A program made the position numbers and the translations under genes. Under the pieces are notes generated by a model. The model was not told where the DNA came from. It was given only the letters and a program-made list of their open reading frames with translations, and did not search any database. A stretch of DNA of 64,000 nt from Streptomyces sp. NBC_00286 (lineage in GTDB: Bacteria > Actinomycetota > Actinomycetes > Streptomycetales > Streptomycetaceae): positions 5,146,001-5,210,000 of the forward strand of contig NZ_CP108054.1 of assembly GCF_036173125.1 (NCBI RefSeq), read 5' to 3'. Shown here in pieces: positions 46,853 to 56,341 of the stretch (position 1 is the first letter of the stretch; the number at the start of each line of letters is the position of its first letter).

Positions 46853-47902
46853 ATGCGCCCATCTCGCCGCCATCCCCTGCTCCTACCGGCGCTGCTGTGC
46901 GCGCTGGCCCTTCTGGCAGCCGGGCCCACGGCGGCCAAGGGCGACTCCGGTGATCCGGAGGGCCTCAGCACCGAGGTGGTACGGCTCTTCGAAGAGGCGT
47001 CCGCTGCGACGCGGCGGTACGAGGCAGGGCGCAGGGAGGCCGAGGTGCAGCGGGCCCGGGCGCAGCGGCTGGAGCGGCTTCTCGCGCGGGAGCGGCGGAA
47101 CATCGCCGTACTGCACGGGGACCTCGGCCGGATCGCGCGCGAGCAGTACCGCAACGGCGGGGGGCTTCCGTACACCGTGCAGTTGTTGCTCGCGGACAGC
47201 CCTGAGGAGTTGATGCGTGGTCAGCGTGCCGTGTGGCAGGCGGACCTGGCGGTCAACCACGCCGTCACCAAGAGCCGCCGCGCCGAGGCACGGCTCGCCG
47301 CCGACGAGGCGAAGGCCGCAAAGGCCTGGCTGGCGCTGGAACGGCGGAATACACGGCTCGCCGAGATGAAGCAGAGGATCGAGCAGAAGCTCGAGGCGGC
47401 GCAGTCGACGCTTCAAGGGCAGGCGGACGCCTCGGTCGCGGCGGGTGCGTGCCGGGGCGCCGTCCGGCTCGACCAGCCGGAGACGGGCCTCACGACGCAG
47501 TGGGTCGCGCCATTGGAGACGTACGAACTCTCCGCGGGCTTCGGCAGCGGTGGTGAGCACTGGGCGAGCCGGCACACGGGGCAGGACTTCGCGGTGGACA
47601 TCGGCACGCCGGTGCGGTCGGTGGGTGAGGGGCGCGTGGTCAAGGTTTCGTGCGGCGGCCCGTTCGGCATCGAGGCCGTGGTGCGGCACGCCGGGGGCTA
47701 CTACACGCAGTACGCGCACCTCGCGACGGTCGCCGTCGACCAGGGGGAGCGGGTGGCAACCGGGCAGTGGATCGGCCAGTCGGGCACCAGCGGCAACTCG
47801 ACCGGCCCGCATCTCCACTTCGAGGTGCGCCTGACGCCGTATCACGGCTCGGGTGTCGACCCGGTGGGGTGGCTGGCCGAGCGCGGGGTGCAGCTCTACT
47901 AA
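46853..47902 (+). CDS. Secreted M23-family metallopeptidase
   Basis: 349 residues. Signal peptide: RPSRRHP, then LLLPALLCALALLAAGP and an AKG cleavage region. A long alpha-helical, probably coiled-coil segment (about 40-210, many Arg/Glu) precedes the LytM domain with HTGQDFAVDIGTPVRSVG (His and Asp ligands) and HLHFEV. Such proteins cut peptidoglycan crosslinks or, when degenerate, activate amidases (EnvC/NlpD); here the metal ligands look intact. An in-frame GTG at 46772 gives an unlikely longer N-terminus. Confidence 0.9.
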   Translation: MRPSRRHPLLLPALLCALALLAAGPTAAKGDSGDPEGLSTEVVRLFEEASAATRRYEAGRREAEVQRARAQRLERLLARERRNIAVLHGDLGRIAREQYRNGGGLPYTVQLLLADSPEELMRGQRAVWQADLAVNHAVTKSRRAEARLAADEAKAAKAWLALERRNTRLAEMKQRIEQKLEAAQSTLQGQADASVAAGACRGAVRLDQPETGLTTQWVAPLETYELSAGFGSGGEHWASRHTGQDFAVDIGTPVRSVGEGRVVKVSCGGPFGIEAVVRHAGGYYTQYAHLATVAVDQGERVATGQWIGQSGTSGNSTGPHLHFEVRLTPYHGSGVDPVGWLAERGVQLY

Positions 47903-47925
47903 GAGCGAGAGCCGGCATCTCTCGA

Positions 47926-48792
47926 CTAGGAGAGACCCAGCATCCGCTCGATCACTACGGCCACCCCATCCTCGTTGTTGGCGACCGTGCGTCCGGAGGC
48001 CGCGGCGATCACGTCGGGATGTGCGTTGCCCATCGCGTACGACGTGCCTGCCCAGGTGAGCATTTCCACGTCGTTCGGCATGTCCCCGAAGGCGACGACC
48101 TCCTCGTGCGAGATGCCGCGCTCGGCGCAGCACAGCGCGAGCGTGCTGGCCTTGGAGACGCCGGGGCCGCTGATCTCCAGCAGGGCGCTGGGGCTGGAAC
48201 GGGTCACGCCCGCACGGTCGGCGATGGCCAGGCGGGCGGTCATCAGGAAGTCGTCGGGGTCGATCTCGTGGTGGTACGCGAGAATCTTGAGTACCGGTTC
48301 GTCGGCGCCGGGACCGTCCGGCGCCAGGAGTTTCTCAGCGGGCGCGAGGTTGTCCGGGATCTCCATGTGCAGCTTCGGGTACGACGGCTCCTGGTGGAAG
48401 CCGTATGTCTGCTCGATGGCGAACACCGTTCCTGGCGCGGCCTCGCGGAGCAGTCGTACGGCATCGAGTGCGTTGTCCCGTGCCAACTCGCGGATCTTGA
48501 CGAAGCGGTGGTTGCCGGCGCCGCCGTGCAGGTCGACCACGGCGGCGCCGTTCCCGCAGATGGCGAGGCCGTGACCGTGGACATGGTCGCTGACGACATC
48601 CATCCACCGGGCGGGGCGGCCGGTCACGAAGAAGACCTCGATGCCGGCCTCTTCGGCGGCGGCCAGAGCGGCGACCGTGCGCTGCGAGACGGAGTGGTCG
48701 TCGCGCAGCAGGGTGCCGTCCAGATCCGTTGCGATCAGCCGGGGTGGAACGGTGGGGGCCGGAGTCTGGGGCCGGCGGGTCGCTGAGGTCAC
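47926..48792 (-). CDS. HAD-superfamily Cof-type hydrolase
   Basis: 288 residues. [14 protein letters not shown] gives the catalytic aspartates, GNGAAVV and FGDMPNDVEML the later HAD motifs. The Cof cap domain lies between. It probably dephosphorylates a sugar phosphate or cofactor such as FMN or pyridoxal phosphate; not determined from sequence. A similar paralogue occurs at 54246. It is convergent with the M23 gene (23-bp gap). Confidence 0.9.
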   Translation of the reverse strand: MTSATRRPQTPAPTVPPRLIATDLDGTLLRDDHSVSQRTVAALAAAEEAGIEVFFVTGRPARWMDVVSDHVHGHGLAICGNGAAVVDLHGGAGNHRFVKIRELARDNALDAVRLLREAAPGTVFAIEQTYGFHQEPSYPKLHMEIPDNLAPAEKLLAPDGPGADEPVLKILAYHHEIDPDDFLMTARLAIADRAGVTRSSPSALLEISGPGVSKASTLALCCAERGISHEEVVAFGDMPNDVEMLTWAGTSYAMGNAHPDVIAAASGRTVANNEDGVAVVIERMLGLS

Positions 48793-48880
48793 GCCGCCAT
48801 TGTCCCGCAGATGCCCGCACGACCGTGCGACGGACCGCACTTACGGCCCACGCCGCCCAGCGGGCTGCCGATGCGGCAGG

Positions 48881-49456
48881 TCAGTGCCGCTCGGGAAACC
48901 GCAGGTAGCGTGGGGGAACGGCGGTCGTGAGCCAGACGCCGTTGGCGCTGACCCGGAAGATATGGCCGTCGCGGTGCATGGCGGCGGCGTCCATGGAGAG
49001 CACGACGGGGCGGCCGCGGCGGGCGCCGACGCGGGTCGCGGTCTCGCGATCCGGGGAGAGGTGCACGTCGTGCCGGTTCATGGGCCTCAGGCCCTCGGCA
49101 CGGATCGCGTCCAGGTTGCGGGCGACGGTCCCGTGGTAGAGGTACGCGGGTGGTGTCGCCGGGGGCAGACCGAGGTCCATCTCGATGGAGTGGCCCTGGC
49201 TGGCGCGGATCCGGATGCCCTCGATCGCGAAGCGCCGCTTGTCGTTGGTGGCCACCACGTGGTCGAGCTCGGCCCGCGTGAACCGGAAGCCGTGCGCTGC
49301 CGCCGCGGCCATCAGCGTCTCGATCTCGACCCAGCCGCCTTCGTCGAGGGTGAGCCCGATCCGGTCGGGTTGATGCCGCAGGTGTTTGGAGAGGTACTTC
49401 GACACCTTCACGGTGCGGCGTTCATCGATCTCGCCTTCGGTCTCGGATTCGTTCAT
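48881..49456 (-). CDS. kptA: RNA 2'-phosphotransferase (Tpt1/KptA)
   Basis: 191 residues. SKYLSKHLRHQPDRIGL, AYLYHGTVARNLDAIRAEGL, NRHDVHLSPDRETATRVG match the Tpt1 fold with its Arg-His-Arg-Arg substrate site. The enzyme moves a 2'-phosphate from RNA to NAD+. In eukaryotes it finishes tRNA splicing; in bacteria the substrate is unknown. ATG 49456 is chosen; a frame extends to 49492. Confidence 0.9.
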   Translation of the reverse strand: MNESETEGEIDERRTVKVSKYLSKHLRHQPDRIGLTLDEGGWVEIETLMAAAAAHGFRFTRAELDHVVATNDKRRFAIEGIRIRASQGHSIEMDLGLPPATPPAYLYHGTVARNLDAIRAEGLRPMNRHDVHLSPDRETATRVGARRGRPVVLSMDAAAMHRDGHIFRVSANGVWLTTAVPPRYLRFPERH

Positions 49457-49828
49457 GGCGCCAGGGTGCCTGGCGAGACGCTGATCACGCATTTTATTTG
49501 CGTGCGGAGGTTTGATCCACAGCCAAGTGCGTTATCCACAGGGCAAGTTGGTGTTACCTGTGGACAACTCTCCGTCGCTTTCCGTGTTTTCCTCAGCCCT
49601 CTCCTCACGGCGGTGGCTCCATCCGTCCGATCGGGCGCAGTGCCCTGGGGACGAAGCGGGCCATGAGGTGGGCCCCACGGGCCTCGGGAGTCACAGGCAC
49701 CACGGGACAACTGCCGTCGGTTGTTCGACCTCAGGGGGACCCTTACGGGCCCGTAATACCGGAGAGTGACACGGATACAGCTCCCTGGGGTGACGTCCTG
49801 CTGTGGCCTGCGCCACTACCTTCGAATC
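49457..49828. promoter_or_regulatory. Intergenic DnaA-box cluster upstream of kptA and the ABC genes
   Basis: Three boxes lie within 55 bp: TGATCCACA at 49513-49521 (one mismatch), a perfect TTATCCACA at 49532-49540 and, on the minus strand, a perfect TTGTCCACA at 49559-49567. The region also holds promoters for kptA and the ABC operon. No gene is visible. Confidence 0.75.
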
Positions 49829-50809
49829 GTGACTGTGATCGCGACCGAAAGCCTGAGCAAGCGGTTCCCGAGGGTAACCGCGCTTGACCGGCTCTCCGTG
49901 GACGTCGGGCCCGGTGTGACGGGACTCGTCGGAGCCAACGGAGCCGGCAAGTCCACACTGATCAAGATCCTGCTGGGTCTGTCCCCCGCCACCGAGGGCC
50001 GCGCCGAAGTGCTCGGCCTCGATGTCGCCACCAAGGGCGGCGACATCCGCGAGCGGGTCGGATACATGCCCGAGCACGACTGCCTGCCGCCAGATGTCTC
50101 GGCCACCGAGTTCGTCGTCCATATGGCGCGCATGTCCGGCCTGCCCCCGGCGGCGGCCCGCGAGCGCACCGCGGACACGCTGCGCCACGTCGGCCTCTAC
50201 GAGGAGCGCTACCGCCCCATCGGCGGCTATTCGACCGGCATGAAGCAGCGCGTGAAGCTCGCGCAGGCCCTCGTCCACGACCCCCAGCTGGTCTTCCTCG
50301 ACGAGCCGACCAACGGCCTCGACCCGGTCGGCCGCGACGAGATGCTCGGACTGATCCGCCGCATCCACACCGACTTCGGCATCTCGGTGCTGGTCACCTC
50401 GCATCTGCTGGGCGAGCTGGAGCGCACCTGCGACCACGTCGTCGTCATCGACGGCGGCAAGCTCCTGCGGGCCAGCTCCACCACGGACTTCACCCAGACC
50501 ACGACGACTTTGGCGATCGAGGTCACCGACACCGACGATCACCCGGACGGCACCCGCGCGGTGCGCGAGGTGCTGCACACGCGCGGGATCGACACCCACG
50601 ACGGCAGCGGACTGCCGGGCGCCGGTCACATCCTGCTGCTCACGGCGGACGGCGAGGAGACGTACGACCTCGTACGCGACATCGTCGCCGACCTCGGCCT
50701 CGGCCTGGTCCGTATGGAACAGCGCAGGCACCACATCTCGGAGGTCTTCAAGGACGCCGACGACGCGCGGGACGAAGAGCGGAAGGAGGCGGTCGGCCAT
50801 GGCGGTTGA
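49829..50809 (+). CDS. ABC transporter ATP-binding protein
   Basis: 326 residues. Walker A GANGAGKST, signature YSTGMKQRVKLAQAL and Walker B LVFLDEPTNGLDPVG. The GTG at 49829 (VTVIATESLSKRF) has no Shine-Dalgarno sequence nearby, so translation may start on a leaderless transcript. It overlaps the following permease by 11 bp. The four-gene cluster 49829-53342 has two ATPases and two permeases and is the type that exports peptides, drugs or lipids; no substrate evidence. Confidence 0.88.
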   Translation: MTVIATESLSKRFPRVTALDRLSVDVGPGVTGLVGANGAGKSTLIKILLGLSPATEGRAEVLGLDVATKGGDIRERVGYMPEHDCLPPDVSATEFVVHMARMSGLPPAAARERTADTLRHVGLYEERYRPIGGYSTGMKQRVKLAQALVHDPQLVFLDEPTNGLDPVGRDEMLGLIRRIHTDFGISVLVTSHLLGELERTCDHVVVIDGGKLLRASSTTDFTQTTTTLAIEVTDTDDHPDGTRAVREVLHTRGIDTHDGSGLPGAGHILLLTADGEETYDLVRDIVADLGLGLVRMEQRRHHISEVFKDADDARDEERKEAVGHGG

Positions 50810-51704
50810 GCAGAGCCCGGCCCGGACCGGGGAGCAGACCCGGATCCACAACATCGGCTACCGCAACTACGACGGCCCGCGCCTGGGCCGCGCCTACGCC
50901 CGCCGTTCGCTCTACTCGCAGTCCCTGCGCGGCGCGTACGGCCTCGGCCGCTCGGTGAAGTCCAAGGTGCTGCCGATGCTGCTCTTCGTGGTGATGTGCG
51001 TGCCCGCCGCCATCATGGTGGCCGTCGCCGTCGCCACCAAGGCGAAGGACCTGCCGGTCGACTACACGCAGTACGCGATCTTCCTTCAGGCGGTCATCGG
51101 CCTGTACGTGGCCTCGCAGGCACCGCAGTCCGTGTCGCGCGACCTGCGCTTCAAGACCGTGCCGCTGTACTTCTCGCGCCCCATCGAGACCGCCGACTAT
51201 GTGCGCGCCAAGTACGCGTCGCTGGCCTCTGCGATGTTCATCCTCACCGCCGCACCCCTGATCGTGCTCTATGTGGGCGCGCTACTGGCCAAGCTCGACT
51301 TCACCGACCAGACCAAGGGTTTCGCACAAGGGCTCGTCTCCGTGGCACTGCTCTCACTGCTCTTCGCCGGCATCGGCCTGGTCATCTCGGCGGTCACTCC
51401 GCGCCGCGGCTTCGGCATCGCGGCCGTCATCGCCACGCTGACCATCTCCTACGGGGCGGTGTCCACCGTCCAGGCCATCGCATTCGACCAGAACAGCACC
51501 GACGCGATCGCCTGGCTCGGCCTCTTCTCGCCCATCACGCTCATCGACGGAGTACAGACCGCCTTCCTCGGCGCCACATCCTCCTTCCCCGGAGAAGTGG
51601 GCCCCTCGAGCGGCGAGGGTGTCGTCTATCTCCTCGTCGTCCTGGGCCTCATCGCCGGCTGCTACGGCCTCCTGATGCGCCGCTACCGAAAGGTCGGACT
51701 GTGA
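50799..51704 (+). CDS. ABC transporter permease
   Basis: 301 residues, ABC2-membrane-type with about six helices. Cytoplasmic head: RIHNIGYRNYDGPRLGRAYARRSLYSQSLRGAYGLGRSVKSKVLP, then helices such as LLFVVMCVPAAIMVAVAV and LSLLFAGIGLVISAV. Overlaps the first ATPase gene by 11 bp and the next ATPase by 4 bp. Confidence 0.88.
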   Translation: MAVEQSPARTGEQTRIHNIGYRNYDGPRLGRAYARRSLYSQSLRGAYGLGRSVKSKVLPMLLFVVMCVPAAIMVAVAVATKAKDLPVDYTQYAIFLQAVIGLYVASQAPQSVSRDLRFKTVPLYFSRPIETADYVRAKYASLASAMFILTAAPLIVLYVGALLAKLDFTDQTKGFAQGLVSVALLSLLFAGIGLVISAVTPRRGFGIAAVIATLTISYGAVSTVQAIAFDQNSTDAIAWLGLFSPITLIDGVQTAFLGATSSFPGEVGPSSGEGVVYLLVVLGLIAGCYGLLMRRYRKVGL

Positions 51705-52612
51705 CTACGCTCAACATCGACCACGTATCACGCTGGTTCGGCAACGTGGTCGCCGTCAACGACATCACCATGACGATCGGCCCCGGCGTCACCGGCCTGC
51801 TCGGCCCGAACGGCGCGGGAAAGTCCACCCTAATCAACATGATGGGCGGCTTCCTCGCCCCCTCCACCGGCTCCGTCACACTCGACGGCCAGGCCGTCTG
51901 GCGCAACGAACAGATCTACCGGCAGATCGGCATCGTCCCCGAGCGCGAGGCGATGTACGACTTCCTCACCGGCCGCGAATTCGTCGTCGCCAACGCCGAG
52001 TTGCACGGCCTCGGCAAGAAGGCCGCCCAGAAGGCCCTCGCCACGGTCGAGATGGAGTACGCGCAGGACCGGAAGATCTCGACGTACTCCAAGGGCATGC
52101 GGCAGCGCGTGAAGATGGCCTCCGCGCTCGTCCACGAACCGTCCCTGCTGCTGCTCGACGAGCCCTTCAACGGCATGGACCCACGCCAGCGCATGCAGCT
52201 GATGGACCTGCTGCGCCGCATGGGTGACGAGGGCCGCACGGTGCTGTTCTCGTCGCACATCCTCGAAGAGGTCGAGCAACTCGCCTCGCACATCGAGGTG
52301 ATCGTCGCCGGACGGCACGCCGCGAGCGGCGACTTCCGGCGCATCCGGCGTCTGATGACCGACCGCCCGCACCGCTACCTCGTGCGCTCCAGCGACGACC
52401 GCGCGCTCGCGGCCGCGCTCATCGCGGACCCGTCGACCTCCGGTATCGAAGTGGACCTCAAGGAGGGCGCGTTGCGCATCCAGGCGGTCGACTTCGGGCG
52501 CTTCACGGCGCTGCTGCCGCGGGTGGCCAGGGACCACGGCATCCGCCTGCTGGCGGTCTCGCCCTCGGACGAGTCGCTCGAGTCCGTCTTCTCGTATCTC
52601 GTAGCGGCGTAG
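51701..52612 (+). CDS. ABC transporter ATP-binding protein
   Basis: 303 residues from a GTG at 51701 whose TGA-overlap (GTGA) with the permease stop is 4 bp. Walker A GPNGAGKST, signature YSKGMRQRVKMASAL and Walker B LLLLDEPFNGMDPRQ. It is the second ATPase of the four-gene cluster. A longer reading frame upstream runs through the permease gene and is a shadow. Confidence 0.9.
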   Translation: MTTLNIDHVSRWFGNVVAVNDITMTIGPGVTGLLGPNGAGKSTLINMMGGFLAPSTGSVTLDGQAVWRNEQIYRQIGIVPEREAMYDFLTGREFVVANAELHGLGKKAAQKALATVEMEYAQDRKISTYSKGMRQRVKMASALVHEPSLLLLDEPFNGMDPRQRMQLMDLLRRMGDEGRTVLFSSHILEEVEQLASHIEVIVAGRHAASGDFRRIRRLMTDRPHRYLVRSSDDRALAAALIADPSTSGIEVDLKEGALRIQAVDFGRFTALLPRVARDHGIRLLAVSPSDESLESVFSYLVAA

Positions 52613-52622
52613 GAGGCCGAAG

Positions 52623-53342
52623 ATGTACGACCCCACAGTCGCCCGGCTCACCTACCGTGGCCTGCTCGGCCGCCGCCGGGCCCTCATCCTGGGCGCGCTG
52701 CCCGTCCTGCTGATCGTGATCTCCGTGGCGGTCCGTGCCTTCACCGGCACCGACGACCAGGTGGCCGCCGACGTCCTCGGCGGGTTCGCGCTGGCCACCA
52801 TGGTGCCGATCATCGGTGTCATCGCCGGTACGGGCGCGATCGGCCCGGAGATCGACGATGGCTCGGTGGTGTATCTGCTCGCCAAGCCGATCAAGCGCCC
52901 CACGATCATCTTCACCAAGCTGATCGTCGCCATCGCCGTGACCATGGCGTTCTCCGCGATCCCGACGTTCCTCGCCGGGATGATCCTGAACGGCAACGGT
53001 CAGCAGATCGCCGTCGCGTACACCGTGGCCGCGCTGGTCGCCTCCATCGCGTACGCAGCACTCTTCCTGCTGCTCGGCACGGTCACTCGGCACGCGGTGG
53101 TCTTCGGGCTCGTCTACGCGCTCGTCTGGGAGGCCCTCTTCGGCTCCCTGGTGGCCGGGGCGCGCACGCTCAGCGTTCAGCAGTGGTCGCTCGCCGTGGC
53201 CCACGAGGTCACGGGCGGGGACCTCGTCACCTCCGATGTGGGTCTGGCGACGGGGACGGTGCTGCTGATCGCGGTGACCGTGGTCGCCACCTGGTTCGCG
53301 GGGCAGAAGCTGCGGACGCTGACGCTGGCCGGCGAGGAGTAG
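52623..53342 (+). CDS. ABC transporter permease
   Basis: 239 residues, about six helices, ABC2 type: ALILGALPVLLIVISVAVRAF, ALATMVPIIGVIAGTGAIGPEIDDGSVVYLLAKPI and VAIAVTMAFSAIPTFLAGM. It is last in the four-gene cluster, 10 bp after the second ATPase. Confidence 0.88.
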   Translation: MYDPTVARLTYRGLLGRRRALILGALPVLLIVISVAVRAFTGTDDQVAADVLGGFALATMVPIIGVIAGTGAIGPEIDDGSVVYLLAKPIKRPTIIFTKLIVAIAVTMAFSAIPTFLAGMILNGNGQQIAVAYTVAALVASIAYAALFLLLGTVTRHAVVFGLVYALVWEALFGSLVAGARTLSVQQWSLAVAHEVTGGDLVTSDVGLATGTVLLIAVTVVATWFAGQKLRTLTLAGEE

Positions 53343-53366
53343 GCGCTCCGGGGAGTCGAGGCGGCT

Positions 53367-53408
53367 CCACGCGCGCGTGCTCGCAGTTGGGGGTGCACGC
53401 GCGCGTGG
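53367..53408 (+). terminator. Terminator of the ABC cluster
   Basis: CCACGCGCGCGTGC (53367-53380) and GCACGCGCGCGTGG (53395-53408) form a 14-bp stem, followed by CCTCTTTTG. The stem plus T-run is the clearest intrinsic terminator in the window. Confidence 0.9.
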
Positions 53409-53489
53409 GGCCTCTTTTGATCTTGAGACCGGTTTTACGGGCGCAACGGCACACTTGTCCAAAGGGATGCACGGCAAGGAGGAACGGGG

Positions 53490-53726
53490 ATGGCAAGGCA
53501 GGCACCGCGAAGTGACGGTCAGGGGGAGTCCGAGGACACCTGGGACGACCTCGTCCTGGACGAGGACTTCATACGGTCCGCCGAGACGGCCGAGCCGTCG
53601 GCGCGCGCCCGTATGCTCGCGGCCCGCTGGCGCAAGGGAGGTCCCGAACCGCAGCCCTGGCGGTCCGACGAGCCGCCCGCGGGCTGGTTCTTCAGCAAGG
53701 CGCGGCGGCGCAGGTGGCGCCGCTAG
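53490..53726 (+). CDS. Small basic protein of unknown function
   Basis: 78 residues. AAGGAGG lies 9 nt before the ATG. Acidic mid-part (EDTWDDLVLDEDFIRSAE) and a very basic end (KARRRRWRR). No hydrophobic segment. The strong ribosome-binding site supports a real gene; function unknown. Confidence 0.75.
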   Translation: MARQAPRSDGQGESEDTWDDLVLDEDFIRSAETAEPSARARMLAARWRKGGPEPQPWRSDEPPAGWFFSKARRRRWRR

Positions 53727-54245
53727 GCGCTCCGCTGGAGAGGCGGTTCGAAGCTGCGGGTCCGTCGTGGCTGGTCGCTCGCCCACTCCCGACTCCGCTC
53801 GAGCGGGGGGGGGGGACCCCCATCGCGGCGGAGCCGCACATTGATACAGTCCCGCGCCCCTAAGGCGCGCGACACCGCACCGGACTTCACTAAGGCCGCT
53901 CAGCCGCTTCCGGGCCGCCCAGCCCAGTGGTGCCGTTTAATTCGGTGGCGCCCAACTCGGCGTACGGGCAGAGTAGTTATGTCCAGGTCGCCGGGTTCCT
54001 CCGGTGCCGCATTCTGGGAGAGGAGCGCGACGATGCCCATCAGTAGCAGTCCGTCGAGCTCCCGACAGGGCAGCCCGCAGCGCACTCCGGAGTAGCTACC
54101 TCTCCGTCGAGTGCGCCCCGCACGGGGAGCTGCCCGGGGCGGCCGCTTCGAGCGCGCATATCGCGCGGGCCGCCCCTCCCGACATTGCCGCAACGCTGCC
54201 GCCGAGATCTGCCCTACGCCAGGTCACAGCGGCAGCGTTGCGCGC
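53727..54245. repeat. Likely dispersed intergenic repeat with an 11-G tract
   Basis: 53791-53843 holds CTCCGCTCGAG, a G-run at 53805-53815, ACCCCC and GCGGCGGAGCCGCAC. This resembles a short imperfect-dyad element that recurs in Streptomyces genomes (from memory). Beyond it, a 20-codon frame at 54033-54095 has GAGAGGAG upstream but no known homologue. No clear gene elsewhere in this 519-bp gap. Confidence 0.5.
54033..54095 (+). CDS. Possible 20-residue small ORF
   Basis: MPISSSPSSSRQGSPQRTPE, with GAGAGGAG about 8 nt upstream. It is only 63 nt, so coding potential cannot be judged. Listed because the spacing to the ribosome-binding site is good. Confidence 0.25.
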   Translation: MPISSSPSSSRQGSPQRTPE

Positions 54246-55058
54246 TCAGCCCAGCAACCGCTCCAGTACCACCGCGATCCCGTCGTCCTCGTTGGACAAG
54301 GTCATCTCGTCGGCGACCGCTTTGAGTTCCTCATGGGCGTTGGCCATGGCCACGCCGTGCGCGGACCAGTCGAACATCGGGATGTCGTTGGGCATGTCGC
54401 CGAAGGCGATCGTGTCGGCCGCCTTGACGCCCAGACGGCGGGCCGCGAGCGAGAGGCCCGTGGCCTTGGAGAGACCGAGGGGGAGGAGCTCGACGATGCC
54501 CTCGCCCGCCATGGTGACGGACACCAGACCACCGACCGCCTGACGTGCCGCGTCCGCGAGTTCGTCGTCGGTCAGACGCGGGTGCTGGATGTACAGCTTC
54601 GTCAGCGGCTCGGCCCACAGTTCCGTGCGGTCGGTGAACGGGACGGACTGCAGCTGTCCCTGGACCTGGTAGCCCGGGCCGATCAGGACGTCGCCGTCGA
54701 GGCCGTCACGGCTCGCGGCCAGTGCCAGCGGACCGACCTCCGCCTCGATCTTGGCGAGCGCCAGGCCGGCCAGCTGCCGGTCGAGGGTCAGCGTGGTGAG
54801 CAGGCGGTGCGCCCCCGCGTCGTACACCTGCGCGCCCTGAGCGCACACCGCGATCCCGTCGTACCCGAGTTCGTCGAGGATGTGGCGGGTCCAGGGCGCC
54901 GCCCGCCCGGTGACGACGATGTGCGCGGCGCCCGCCGCGGTGGCCGCGGCGAGCGCCTCACGGGTGCGCTCCGAGACCATCTCGTCGGAGCGCAGCAGCG
55001 TTCCGTCGAGATCGGTCGCGACGAGCTTGTACGGGAAGGCGGGAGCGGAGTCGCTCAC
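54246..55058 (-). CDS. HAD-superfamily Cof-type hydrolase
   Basis: 270 residues. [21 protein letters not shown] and [13 protein letters not shown] are the HAD motifs, and [19 protein letters not shown] the later segment. The GTG at 55058 overlaps the serS stop by 4 bp, so it is translationally coupled to serS. It is a paralogue of the gene at 47926. Substrate unknown; sugar phosphate or cofactor phosphatase is the usual annotation. Confidence 0.92.
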   Translation of the reverse strand: MSDSAPAFPYKLVATDLDGTLLRSDEMVSERTREALAAATAAGAAHIVVTGRAAPWTRHILDELGYDGIAVCAQGAQVYDAGAHRLLTTLTLDRQLAGLALAKIEAEVGPLALAASRDGLDGDVLIGPGYQVQGQLQSVPFTDRTELWAEPLTKLYIQHPRLTDDELADAARQAVGGLVSVTMAGEGIVELLPLGLSKATGLSLAARRLGVKAADTIAFGDMPNDIPMFDWSAHGVAMANAHEELKAVADEMTLSNEDDGIAVVLERLLG

Positions 55059-56341
55059 TTGGCGGCCTTGGCGACCGGCTCCAGGATCTCCCGGCCACCC
55101 AGGAACGGCCGCAGCACCTCGGGCACGCGTACGGAGCCGTCGGCCTGCTGATGGTTCTCCAGGATCGCCACGATCGTGCGCGGTACGGCGCACAGCGTGC
55201 CGTTCAGCGTCGCGAGCGGCTTCACCGTCTTGCCGTCCCGCATACGGATCGCCAGGCGGCGCGACTGGAACTCCGTGCAGTCCGAAGTCGACGTCAGCTC
55301 GCGGTACTTGCCCTGGGTGGGGATCCACGCCTCGCAGTCGAACTTACGGGCTGCCGAGGACCCCAGGTCGGCCGAAGCCACGTCGATCACCCGGAACGGC
55401 AGCTCCAGCGAGGTCAGCCACTGCTTCTCCCAGTCCAGCAGGCGCTGGTGCTCGGCCGCCGAGTCCGCCGGGTCGACGTACGAGAACATCTCGACCTTGT
55501 CGAACTGGTGCACCCGGAAGATGCCGCGTGTGTCCTTGCCGTGCGAACCGGCCTCACGGCGGAAGCACGGCGAGAAGCCCGCGTAGCGCAGCGGGAGGCG
55601 GTCGCCGTCGATGATCTCGTCCATGTGGTACGCGGCGAGCGCCACCTCGGAGGTGCCGACCAGGTACAGGTCGTCATTGTCGAGGCGGTACACGTCCTGC
55701 GCGGCCTGGCCGAGGAAGCCCGTGCCGGCCATGGCCTGCGGGCGGACCAGCGCCGGAGTCAGCATCGGTGTGAAGCCGGCGGCCGTGGCCTGCGCCATCG
55801 CCGCGTTCACCAGCGCGAGCTCCAGGAGCGCGCCGATGCCGGTGAGGAAGTAGAAGCGCGAGCCGGAGACCTTGGCGCCGCGCTCGACGTCGATCGCCCC
55901 GAGCGTCGTGCCGAGCTCCAGGTGATCCTTCGGCTCGAAGCCCTCGGCCGCGAAGTCACGGATCGTGCCGTGCGTCTCCAGCGTGACGAAGTCCTCCTCG
56001 CCGCCGACCGGGACGTCGGGGTGCACGAGGTTGCCCAGCCGGAGCAGCAGCTCCTGGGTCTCGGCCGCTGCCTCGTCCTGCGCCGCGTCGGCCGCCTTGA
56101 CGTCGGCGGCGAGCTGACCCGCCTTCTTCAGGAGCTCGGCCTTCTCGTCGCCGGAAGCCTTGGGGATGAGCTTGCCGAGCGCCTTCTGCTCGGCGCGCAG
56201 CTCGTCGAAGCGGAGGCCGGACGACCTGCGCCGCTCGTCGGCGGAGAGTAGGGCGTCGACGAGCGCGACGTCCTCTCCACGGGCGCGCTGCGACGCACGC
56301 ACACGGTCGGGGTCCTCACGGAGCAGGCGAAGGTCAATCAC
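55055..56341 (-). CDS. serS: Seryl-tRNA synthetase
   Basis: 428 residues. A helical N-terminal arm ([18 protein letters not shown], then [20 protein letters not shown] coiled coil) binds tRNA-Ser; class II motif 2 is [27 protein letters not shown] and motif 3 lies near the C-terminus ([21 protein letters not shown]). It charges tRNA with serine. It overlaps a HAD phosphatase gene by 4 bp. The upstream gap carries DnaA boxes. Confidence 0.97.
   Translation of the reverse strand: MIDLRLLREDPDRVRASQRARGEDVALVDALLSADERRRSSGLRFDELRAEQKALGKLIPKASGDEKAELLKKAGQLAADVKAADAAQDEAAAETQELLLRLGNLVHPDVPVGGEEDFVTLETHGTIRDFAAEGFEPKDHLELGTTLGAIDVERGAKVSGSRFYFLTGIGALLELALVNAAMAQATAAGFTPMLTPALVRPQAMAGTGFLGQAAQDVYRLDNDDLYLVGTSEVALAAYHMDEIIDGDRLPLRYAGFSPCFRREAGSHGKDTRGIFRVHQFDKVEMFSYVDPADSAAEHQRLLDWEKQWLTSLELPFRVIDVASADLGSSAARKFDCEAWIPTQGKYRELTSTSDCTEFQSRRLAIRMRDGKTVKPLATLNGTLCAVPRTIVAILENHQQADGSVRVPEVLRPFLGGREILEPVAKAAK

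Noticed and set aside
49821..49828. TTCGAATC resembling a tRNA T-loop
   Set aside because: No acceptor, D or anticodon stem can be formed around it.
50996..51700. Upstream extension of the second ABC ATPase reading frame
   Set aside because: It runs through the permease gene in another frame; the ATPase begins at the GTG at 51701 that overlaps the permease stop.
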